Assembly (NCBI GenBank): GCA_037367405.1
Contig: JAZKJV010002951.1
Coordinates: 228,487 to 292,486 of the forward strand
Origin: Ottelia alismoides
Taxonomy: Eukaryota; Streptophyta; Magnoliopsida; Alismatales; Hydrocharitaceae
Reading direction: 5' to 3'
DNA length: 64,000 nt
The notes beneath the pieces were generated by a model. The model did no database searches. It had not been told where the DNA came from and saw only the letters and a program-made list of their open reading frames with translations. This document shows, piece after piece, positions 11,246 through 21,306 of this stretch. The position numbers and the translations under genes are program-made. Each line of letters opens with the position of its first letter. The stretch's first letter is position 1.

Positions 11246-13455
11246 GGCAGAGTTTGGAGGAGGATCAGACGGAAATCCGGAGGACCAACCGGAGCAAGCT
11301 AGACAGCCATGATCGATGAGGCATTTGCACAACCCTGCTGCAACTCTGACCCATCGATGGATTCAGCTCCCTGAGATTCTGGGTGATTTCAAGCTTCCCC
11401 CCCAGACCATTCAACTTTTGCCCAAGTTCCATAGGCTAGCCACCGAGGAGCCGCATCTTCACCTGTAGGAGTTTGAGATGATCTGCAGCACTGTCCACGA
11501 CAGATACGTAGACGAGGACACTATCAAAATGATATCATTCCCTTTCTCCCTGGCCGACAACATTTGGGGAGATTCGTTACCTCTTGGGAGCAGCTCCAGA
11601 CCGAGTACTTGAAAAAGTACTATCCACTCGGTCGGACCAACGCAGCACGAGCTCTGATCAACAACTTCTCCATGATCCCCAATAAAGAGTTTAATGAGGT
11701 GTGGGATCGATTCCGTGAGCTCATTGACCGGTGTCCACACCATGACATCTCCAAGCCCAATCTTGTCCAGAGCTTCTTTTGTGGGCTGACATCAGAGCTG
11801 CTGGGGCTTGTCAACGCTTCTTGTGGGGGTTCCTACTTCGCCAAGGATGAAGACCAGGTTTGGGCCATCTATGAGGAGATGGCTGAAAACTACACAGTGA
11901 TGTCCCAGACTAGGCTCTACGCTCAGGGGAAGCCCCAACCCCATGCCGTGTCCTATCATAGGATCTCACGGGTTGATACGAGTCCACCCATTTCTTCGGC
12001 AACAGCAGCAGCACATGCAGAATCTTCAGCCACTGACATGGGCATTATCAATGAGAAGTTGGACTGCATAGAGATAATAGAGAAGAAGCAGTGCCAGGGC
12101 ATGACACAGATAGATCAATTGGCACAGACTCTTAGTGACCTAAAAACCCACATCTTGTGTCTCCAGGAGGCACAAGCGGCTTCTCAACCTCGTTCCAGGT
12201 CATGAGCTGATCCCACCAGCAACAACTCTTCCCAGCACTCTGCCCAGTACCACCAGGTTCACCACGTACAGGCATGGCCGGTTCAGCAGTTGCAACAGCA
12301 CTACTCTCAGCCACCACCATCTCAGGACACTCAGATGGTGGTGTATCAGCTGGATCAGCCACTGGAAGTTCTTCACCCTTTCCCGTACGAGCATGAGCTG
12401 TTGATGGAAGTCAACGGGATTTGGTATGACCAGCAGCAGCCTGGGATACGTCGTCCCAGCAGCAGCCTCCAGCTCAGGGTGGACAGAGCAGCCAGCAGCA
12501 GCAGCATCCCCATTACTCCCATCCACAACAGCACTTCCAGCAGGGTCCTCGTCCTTACCATAAGGGACAGCAGTGGAGGCAGCAACAACAGCCTCAACAG
12601 TATTCTCAGCCTCCTCCTCATTTCCAGCAAGGAAACCCATCTGGTTCTCTTGCACCTGTTTATGAGAACCCGACCCTTGATGACCTCGCCTGCTTACTCA
12701 CTGACCAGCAGGCGTCCTTCCGGCGAGAGATGGATGAGTTCCGGCAGGAAATGAGGGAGATAATCAAGGGAAAAGCCGCTATACCCGCTCAGATTGAACC
12801 TAACCCAAACAATCTGAAGAGGAAGTCTGAGCAGGTACAGTTTACAGAGGCCGTCACTCCTAGTGATATTTTGAATGATATTTCCTCCTCCATATTTGAT
12901 GCTGATTTTGTAAAACTTAGGAGCGGCAGAAGGCCAGCCGGCAGCACCTCGTCTGAACGACAGCCCATTGACGATTTCAGAGCGTCAGACGAGGAGGATA
13001 GCGGTGTTGATGCCGCTGATGATGTTGATGAAGGTGGTGCTGACGCCACCAAGGATGATGATCCAGTCGGCGGTACTGAGGCCGTCATTTCTCCAGATAC
13101 AGTTGGTGGTACTTATGCCACTATCAGATGTGATGCTGAGCCAGAGCGCGGTGCTGATGCCGCGAAGTCAGATGCCGTGGGTAGTGCTGATACCACCATT
13201 TCTAGTCAAGTTGTGTTTCCTCCTATCTATGTATCTCAGGGCATTATCAAAAATAACAAAAAAATGAATAAAGGAAAGGCTTCTTCATCTACTCCGAGTC
13301 CATATGTGTTGCATGATCACTCTTGTATGGGCTCCAGTCCTTCTCAACAACAGGAACCTCTTCCTGACCCTCTATCTGAGGAGGGTCCAGCTATCCCCTT
13401 CCCTCAAGCACTCCGCTTAGGGCAAGGGAAGAAATTAAAAAATCCAAAAAAATAA
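11246..13455 (+). pseudogene. Athila-like gag, main part and linker to protease
   Basis: The structural Gag domain is read at about 11316-11960: LPEILGDF, LLPKFHRL, FPFSLADN, then WEQLQTEYLKKYYP, FNEVWDRFRELIDRCPHHDI and FFCGLTSE, the usual capsid wording of Athila. A TAG interrupts at about 11467. A short deletion with frameshift near 11550 joins FPFSLADN to the WEQLQ part. From 12200 to 12660 a Gln/Pro-rich linker is readable only by changing frame. The long open frame 12730-13455 is acidic with internal repeats (about 12990-13200) and ends with PFPQALRLGQGKK, like the conserved PFPQRL element before Athila protease. Gag would form the virus-like particle; this copy cannot. Confidence 0.85.
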
Positions 13456-14167
13456 CAACAGTTAGAGTTCAGCCAGCAGATGATTGACAGATTCCATATC
13501 CAGCTGACTCTACAGGAGGCACTAGAGCACATCCCTCTCTTCCAGAAGCACTTGAGAGAGAAGACCACTGTACATAGGAAGGAGGAATGCAGAAATCCAT
13601 GTGCTTACACGGGCCACTTGCTTTGCTATTCAGAACCAATTGCCAGCCAAGAGACCTGATGCAGGAGCCCCATATGTCAGATGCCACATTCATGAGCAAC
13701 AATTCGATCGTACTCTATTGGACAACGGTTCTTCGATTAACCTCCTTTCGGCTGCCTTACTCGATCGATTCGAGTTTGGCTCTCTTAAACAGAGCAGGAC
13801 GATCCTTCAGTTTGCTGATAGATCTGTTAAGAGGCCGAAGGGGTTACTTAAGGACGTTGTCGTCACAATTCAGGGCCTGAAATTCCCCGTGGACTTTGTT
13901 GTACTGGACACGGAGATCCCTGAACGTGTGATCGATGCCCCCATCATTTTAACCACAGCCAAGGCGGTGACCGACCATGATAGTGGGAAGGTATACTTTC
14001 GCATCGGGGGTGAAAGTGTACAAATATAGATGATCGAGTAGACCAGAGCTAGAGATTCAGAGTGCTCAGATCAAATGACCGACTCAGAGCAAATGACAGA
14101 TGCAGAGCTAGACATCCACTAGGAGTGTCACTTTGTGATTACAGATGACGAAGCAGTTTGGGCAGAT
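13456..14167 (+). pseudogene. Athila-like aspartic protease region
   Basis: A frame continuing from the linker reads FHIQLTLQEALEHIPLFQKHL and then, from 13601, a protease domain. The active-site loop is LLDNGSSINLL (about 13717-13749), where the usual motif is D-T/L-G-S/A-S; the Asp is kept and the second residue is Asn. Further motifs are LQFADRSVKRPKG and FPVDFVVLD, typical of the Athila/Tat protease fold. The end is reached at a TAG (14027-14029), with acidic linker text beyond it up to the solo LTR. The enzyme would cleave the Gag-Pol polyprotein. Stops at 13453 and 14027 and a frame change near 13600 mark it as broken. Confidence 0.82.
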
Positions 14168-14172
14168 CCCGC

Positions 14173-17100
14173 TGACGAGCCGCGGATCTACCCTTTTGAT
14201 GTGGTCTAGTTGACGTGTGCGTTGCAGTCGGATAGATCCGCGTCGATCAAAAATTACCGCACAAATCTATTAATTGTCTAATGAAATAACGCGCGGTTTT
14301 ATGTTTATTTAGCCTGGGCAAGCCCCAGGGTCGACTCAAGGAGGCAAAGGAACAACTCGGGATTAGATTAGATGGATTAGATTGCGGTTTTTCAAGTGAG
14401 ATTTTTTTAATTTTTTTATGCAATAAAAATATGGAATGCAAAATATGAATTGGATTAAGCAAATAAGTAAATAACCGACTTTGCCAAATTTAATTTTAAT
14501 GTAAAATTAATTAAAATCAGCCAAGTGATATTTTTCCTAAGAACCTAATCCAACAATGTATGCAAAATGTATTTTTTTTGGATTTTTTAGGTTTAAAATG
14601 CACAAATGAAAAATGCAAACTTTTTTGGTGTTTATATGCAATTTTTCGTGCAAATGAAATGCAAAAATTATGAAAATTTTACTGCAAGCTAACTATGATG
14701 AAATGAAGCTACATTAATATTTTTGGAATTTTTTGACTCTGATTTTTTATGAATTTTTTTTATTGAAAATAGAGCGATTGTGGGTATTTAATTCCTAATA
14801 AATCCACGAAATTAAATTATCCAAAGACCTATTTATCTCAAATAGATATTTTAATAAGGAATCCAGAAGACTTGAAATTTCCTAAAAATATTATTCATGG
14901 AAATAATTAAAAATTATCTACAGAAATCACTCTAGAATTTATTTTACGCAAACGACATCTCAAATTTGGACTGTAATAAAAGAACACTTAGAGGCATCAT
15001 CTACAATATTTTCATAATTTTTGGAGCAAGAATTGTATTTGTGCAAATTTTAGAGCAAAAATGGGTAAAATATCACTGAATTTCAATCTCTGATTTTTAA
15101 TAAAATGTCAAATGCTCACAAAATTGCAAATAAATTGTCACAAGATAAAGAATTAGTTGCTCTATAAAATGATATTTTTAATCAAAATAAATGATGCAAG
15201 ATAGCAGTCCAAATCAATGCATAAAGGTAGGGTTGTCTACACAATACAAAAATTGAAATAAACAAATTGAAATGTGCCTAAGGGCACTTTTGCAATTAAA
15301 ACAACTTGCAGGATGCAAATGCAATTTTCGCAAAATAAGAAAAATTGACCTTCTTTGGGTTCCTAGCTTGGAATCCAAGTTAGGGCACAAGGAACGTGGG
15401 TGGGCGTGGTCGGGGCGGTGAGTATGGCGTTCAGGGGGCTGCGCGGAGGGTGTCGGAGAGGGGCACGCGCTGCCGTGCAGTTGGAGGCGTGGAGATCAGG
15501 CGCAGGCGGCCGCGCGGGGACGAGTGGGTGGCAGGCCGGCGGGTTCAGGGCGACGCAGTTGGCGCACTCCGGGCGGTGGCGGCGCTGCGCCTCGTGCGAC
15601 CGTGAGGGCGAGCGGCAACGCGAAGCGCGAGGGCTGAAGACGGTGGTAGGTGGTGGTGCGCCGCCGTGGGGGTGGGGCAGCAGTGGCGATGTTGTTCTCG
15701 CATGCAGGGGTGGCACCTGGTTGGCTATGAGTCGGCGGCGCGACGCTGCGACAGGGGGAGGGAATGCAGCCGCTGGGGGCAGAGTCTTGGGGGCAGTGCA
15801 GCGGCCCGGTGCCTGGGACGTACGGATTGTGGCGATGTGGCCACGCGCGGCTGCGCGCTGGAGGTTCGAGGATGGGCGGAGCAACGGCCAGGAGGGGGAG
15901 CTCACGACCTGGCCGGGCAGTGGCCGGCGCGGAGGCGATGTTGACGGAGGAGGTGGCGGTCGTCGATGGAGGCGTGCTAGACGTGCAACCTGTCCCTTTT
16001 TTTAATTTTTCTTTTGCATTTTTTTTGTATTTTCTTTGTAAACTGCAATCAGTGGTAAAAATGAAATTAAAAAAATAATGAATGATGAGAGTGGTGGCGG
16101 TGGTTAATGATGTGTTTGATTGTGATGAATAATATGAAGAACAATAAGGAAAAATTTTTTAGATAAAAATAAAATGACAAGGAAAATAAGAAGGGTACTT
16201 ACCTGCGGTTCGCTGGATTTTGGAGCCACGGTGTGCGGCTTCCGTCGTGGCCTCGATCAGCTTGGCGAAAAGCCGAGAAGCTAGGCAATCCACTTGTGGA
16301 GGAATGCTACGCGAACAAGGCTCGCGGATCTCACCGATAGCCGAAGATGGCTGGAACTCGTCGTCGCTCTACAGACTAAGGTTGTCGCTGTCACCTCGAC
16401 CTCTCTGGAGCTGGAATTCTTCTCACGAAATTGGCGGATGATGAGAAATGATGGAGGTGATGGTGAATATAAAGGAATGAAAGGGAGTTAGAAAATGACT
16501 GGAGAAGGTGGAGACAATGGTGGAGGAAGTGGGGTAAGTGTGGCTTGGAGTAGAAGGTAAGTAAGGATGAAGAAGTAAAAGGGAGAAAAAATAAACAAAA
16601 TAATAAAATAAAATAGTAGGCTACTAAAAATAATAAAAATAGTAATAAAATAATAATAATATTAATAAATCCGAAAATAATAAAATAAATCCGAAAATAA
16701 ATAAAAAGGGGTGACATGTGGCGGTTCCAGGAGCTGCCTCATGTCGCTCCTAGAAAATTCAAAAATTAAATGAAAAAAAATAAAAAATAAATAACAAAAG
16801 GGATTAAATAAAAAAGTGGTCAACATGAAAGTTGTTCGTCTCGACGAGATCTACAATTTTCATGAAGGGCCGAAAATCAAAAGAAGACAACTGTACGAAA
16901 AGTATTTTTGGGTGGTACCTTATAGATATAAAATACGACATTTTATCTTTTTTAATTTTTTATCATTTTTAAAAGAGAGAAAAATCAAATTAAAAATAGA
17001 GAAAATATAAAAAGAATATTTACAACTTAATCTAATTTTTTTTAGATTTTTAATAATTAAGAAAATAAAAGTATAAAATACATGGGCAAAAAGGTCAATA

Positions 17101-17607
17101 TGTACAATATACAAAAGGGGCCCAAAACCCAAGTTTTGCATACGAGCTCTGATTTTAATGAAATTGGTCTTGTTTCGAAGGTCTTTGAGTGCATGTTACT
17201 TTAAAAGTGAGTATACCTAATTCAGAGGTTGTATGAGAGAGATATGTGCATTTTAAGGTTCATGGTTTCAAACTTGGATTGGGGTTTTATTGGTCAATTT
17301 GTCAAGTTAGTATTTTTTTGATATTTTTCCTTTATTAGTGTTAGTAATATATACACTATAGAGTTGGTTTTGCTGGATTCGGAGTTAGTATAAAATATAT
17401 ACAAATAGGGAAATATGGTGAATATACAGGTGAATATTTACAAATGAAATTGCCTTCTTATTTTATGCAAATATGAATGCTAAAATGCAGATATTATGCT
17501 TGCATGCATGAATGCTAATTATGCAATATAAGTGGAAATATGCATCTAATTACTCGGGAACAAAGCTCTATTTTCAACTTTAAGAGTGATGAATCACATA
17601 TTCATCA
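14173..17607 (-). mobile_element. Solo LTR of an Athila-like element, minus strand, inserted between protease and RT
   Basis: Read on the minus strand it starts TGATGAATATGTGATTCATC (17607 downward) and ends CGTCA (14173). CCCGC flanks it on both sides (14168-14172 and 17608-17612), an exact 5-bp target-site duplication. Length is 3435 bp with no internal gene or second LTR, so it is a solo LTR left by recombination. Its layout mirrors the host element's LTR: AT-rich start, GC-rich island (about 15363-16000 and 16200-16440), and near the end GTCGACCCTGG followed by a CCAGG. Its sequence is clearly diverged from the host LTR, so it is a different subfamily. The minus-strand 180-codon frame at 15363-15905 (Pro/Ala/Arg-rich) is taken as an artefact of GC composition. 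Confidence 0.88.
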
Positions 17608-17612
17608 CCCGC

Positions 17613-19617
17613 ATCACGAGCTCTTGCCACATCTTCAGACAGTGAAGACTCACAGATCATGGAAGATTAGAGTTCGGAGAGCACACTCATGGCACAGGAT
17701 ACAATAGAGGCTGTGTATCATGATCAGGATAGCGAAGACGATTTTATTTCACGTGCTTCAGATTCAGATTCCTCAGACACAGACACCAGTTTTGACTGGC
17801 AGGAGTTCAATGAATATTAACCGTGTCTGGTGCCTACAGAGCAGACATGTAGGGCGGAGAGTGAGCCAGGTCCGTTGACAGATATACTAACAGAGCCATC
17901 TTCGTCAGATTTACCATTGCAGCGAGAGTTCTCACACACAGATCTGTTAGCATTCATTCAGACATACCCGAAGCCAGATTTACCAGCTCCCACTTGTCCA
18001 GAATTGAAGACCTTACCGCAGAGCATGAAGTACAGTTTCCTTGCGGGTGAGCCAGATATGTTCCCAGTCATTATCTCAGTGTATTTGACTGAAGATCAAG
18101 AATCTCGTCTGATGGAGGTTCTTGAAAGAAACCGCAAGGCAATATGATGGAGTGTGGCTGACCTCCAGGGGATAAGTCCGGCCCTGTGCTCCCACCAAAT
18201 TTATCTCGAAGAAGACGCCAAGCCCTCGCGTGAGTTCCAGCAAAGGCTGAACCCGAATCTTCGAGAAGTGGTTATGTAGGAAATATCTAAGTGGTGGAGC
18301 GCCGATTTTATCTACGCCATCTCTGACTCTAAGTGGGTTAGTCCATTGCATGTGGTACCCAAGAAGACGGGTATCAACACAGTTGTGAACGAGTCTGGAG
18401 AGGAGATATCCACCCGAGTATCCACTTCTTGGAGGGTCTGTGTGGACTACAGACGATTGAATCAGGCCACCAAGAAGGACCACTTCCCTCTACCATTCAT
18501 AGATCAGATCATTGAGAGATTAGCTGGGAAGAGTTACTACTGCTTTTTGGATGGGTATTCGGGATACAATCAAGTGGCCATAACGCCCGAAGACCAAGAG
18601 AAAACAACGTTCACCTGTCCGTTTGGGACGTATGCTTTTTGACGGATGTCCTTTGGATTATGTAATGCCCCGGCTACAATCCAAAGGTGCATGCTCTCTA
18701 TTTTCTCGGACATGGTTGGTGAATTTTTAGAGGTCTTCATGGATGACTTCTCGGTCTATGGTGACAGTTTTGATGTATGTCTTGATTACCTAGACCGAGT
18801 ACTTCAGCGCTGCATTGAGGTCAACTTAGTCTTGTCTTGGGAGAAGAGTCACTTCATGGTGACTCAGGGGACAGTTCTTGGCCACATCTTCTCCAACAGG
18901 GGCATGGAGGTCGACCCGACCAAGGTGGATACCATCAAGAAGCTCAATCCACCGTCCAATATACGACAGTTGCGGTCTTTTCTGGGGCATGTCGGTTTTT
19001 ACCGACGGTTCATACAGGACTTTAGCAAAATTGCCCGACCGCTCACAGATTTGTTGACAAAAGACACTGAGTTCCTTGTAGATGATAAGTGTCTTGCATC
19101 ATTTGAGACTCTCAAGAATCTAGTTGTCGAGGCTCCTGTCCTTCAGCCGCCTGATTGGTCTCTCCCATTCGAGATCATGACAGATACTTCTAATTTTGCC
19201 GTAGGGGCTGTGCTAGGACAGAGGAGAGATGGAGCGCTTTTTGCCATTCACTACGCTAGCCGAACAATGGATGCCGCTCAGCGGAATTACACAGTCACAG
19301 AAAAGGAGATGCTAGCTGTAGTCTTTGCCTTGGATAAGTTTCGATCTTATATTCTTGGATCTAAAGTGACTATCTATACTGATCACACCGCCATCCGATA
19401 CTTAATGGCAAAGAAGGATGCCAAAGCCAGATTGACCAGATGGATCCTTCTACTCCAGGAGTTTGATATAGAGATTAAGGATAAACATGGAGTCAAAAAT
19501 GTTGTGGCGGATCACCTCTCCCATTTAGAGAACATTGAGGATTCGGATCAGACTACACCTATTACAGAGACATTTCCAGATGAGGCGATCCTTGCAATCA
19601 CCTCACTTGCATGGTAA
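17613..19617 (+). pseudogene. Athila-like reverse transcriptase and RNase H
   Basis: After an acidic linker (17640-17820), the RT is read from LPQSMKYSFLAG (about 18012) and PVIISVYLTEDQE. Then come DSKWVSPLHVVPKK, WRVCVDYRRLN, FPLPFIDQ, CFLDGYSGYNQ, the [17 protein letters not shown] junction, and the catalytic FMDDFSVYG (about 18739-18765). RNase H follows with [39 protein letters not shown] and VADHLS (to about 19520). In-frame stops: TGA after RNRKAI (18145), TAG near 18277, and TGA at 18643-18645 where Arg (CGA) is expected. The frame ends at TAA 19615-19617, where integrase text continues in a different state. The longest intact piece is 18646-19617, 323 codons. Confidence 0.9.
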
Positions 19618-21306
19618 GCTGATATTGTGAATTATCATGTTTCGAAGAAAGTTCCACAAGATTGGCCAGACAGCGACTTGAGACCTTTCTTGCAAAGGTA
19701 AAGTTGTACCATTGGGAGAATTCCACTCTTTATCATGAAGGAGGGGATAACATCTGGAGACGGTGTATTCCTCAAGAAGAGCAACATAGTGTCCTCACCT
19801 ATTGCCACAAGCTTGAGGCAGGAGGACATCATTCTGGGAGATGGACAACACAGAAGGTGCTTCAATCCGGCCTTTGGTGGCCTACCCTCTTCAAGGATTT
19901 AGATGAATTCATGAAGAGGTGTACTGACTGTCAGAAAATGGGCACTTGCAAGCTTGCAAAAGTCGGCCGACTAGGCCGACTAGTCGGCCCGACTAGTCGA
20001 GTCGGGGGGGTAGCCGACTCGACCAGGCCTAGTCGGCCCTTAGTCGGTCCACCCGACTAGTCGGGCCGACTAGTCGGGCCGACTAGTCGGCCTAGTCGGC
20101 CGACTAATCGGCCGACTTTTACAACAACCTTTTTTATTTTTTTTGTTTTTCACTTTTTTTAAAAGCAAACATATTCTAATACGCTTAATGTTATATTTAA
20201 AGTCAATTACTTCTTTTGTTTCATCATGATGTCATATAAAATGTACAAATACATGTATATACATACGAATATATGTATAAAAAACTGATTTATATATTTA
20301 AAATAATTAAAAATTCAAAACCGACTATTGACCGACTAATTCCGACTAGTCGCCCGACTGCCGACTAATCCTTAGTAGGTGAACCCGCCGACCGAGTACC
20401 GACTACCGCTTTCTGCAACCTTGGGCACTTGTGAACAGAGAGATATGATGCCAATACAACCCATTCATTTCTGTGAGGTTTTTGATGCATGGGGCATCGA
20501 TTTCATGAGCCCATTTCCTAAGAGTCAAGGATTTGAGTATATCTTGCTTGCTGTAGATTATGTGAGTCGTTGGGTTGAGGCCATCCCCACCCGAACCGCA
20601 GATGCTAATAACGTTTGCAAATTCTTGAGGAAAAATATCATTTCACGGTTCGGGGTACCTAGAGTTTTGATATCAGACGGGGGGACTTATTTTATCAATG
20701 ACAAGGTAAGGGCCCTTGCTAACGAGTTCAGCATAGATCATAGAGTTGCCACTCCTTATCATCCATAGACGAATGGTCTTGCTGAGGTTTCTAACAGGGA
20801 GATTAAGACTATATTGCAGAAGGTAGTTCGCCCAGACCGAAAGGATTGGTCACAACTTTTGGACTCGGTCTTGTGGGCATATCGGACATCCTTCAAGACT
20901 CCATTGGGTACATCTCCATTCTGACCCGTTTATGGCAAGCCATGCCACTTACCAGTTGAGATAAAGCATAAGTCACTATGGGCTATTACTGAGATATTTT
21001 TGGATCCAGAGAATGTAGGAGATCAGAGAAAGGCAGAATTGGCAGCCCTGGAGGACTTAGAGATACAACCTTTTCAAGTAACCTACAGTATAGGGAACGA
21101 GTGAAGATATGGCATGATTCTCACATCAGCCATAAGCAGTTTGAACCGAATCAGAAAGTATGGTTATTCGATGCAAGGCTAAAGCTATTTCCAGGGAAGT
21201 TGCAGAGCAAGTGGAAGGGACCATACTTGGTCCGGAAGGTGCACGGCAATGGCAGCATTGATATATCTGAGATGTCATCAGAATCCACCTTCCGAGTTAA
21301 CGGTTA
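19618..21306 (+). pseudogene. Athila-like integrase, interrupted by a hAT MITE
   Basis: The N-terminal zinc-finger region is read at about 19700-19940 (CHKLEAGGHHSG, WWPTLFKDL, CTDCQKMG), giving the His-His and Cys-x2-Cys parts. The MITE at 19949-20423 cuts in here. The catalytic core resumes at 20432: AWGIDFMSPFP with the first Asp, SDGGTYF with the second, and the Glu in the [13 protein letters not shown] region (about 20770-20810). Stops: TAG at 20767-20769 (Gln expected, CAG) and TGA near 20924 (Arg expected). The C-terminal part reads FEPNQKVWLFDARLKLFPGKL and KWKGPYLV (to 21306). Integrase inserts the element DNA in the nucleus; this copy is dead. Confidence 0.88.
19949..20423. mobile_element. 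hAT-type non-autonomous element (MITE) with palindromic subterminal repeats
   Basis: The ends are inverted repeats: CAAGCTTGCAAAAG on the left, and CAAGGTTGCAGAAAG as the reverse complement of the right end. GGCACTTG flanks both sides (19941-19948 and 20424-20431), an exact 8-bp target-site duplication as expected for hAT. It is 475 bp and has no transposase ORF. About 150 bp at the left (19962-20118) and about 60 bp at the right (20322-20380) are packed with GACTAGTCGGC units and variants, built on the palindrome CCGACTAGTCGG; the middle is AT-rich. Such subterminal repeats are where hAT transposases bind. It splits the integrase reading frame above. Confidence 0.88.

Noticed and set aside
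15363..15905. 180-codon minus-strand frame as a captured gene in the solo LTR
   Set aside because: It lies in the GC-rich island, has no recognisable domain, and is paired with a long frame on the other strand.
19962..20118. CTAGTCGGC repeats as a CRISPR-like array or satellite
   Set aside because: There are no constant spacers, the units are palindromic and variable, and they sit inside a hAT element with a target duplication.
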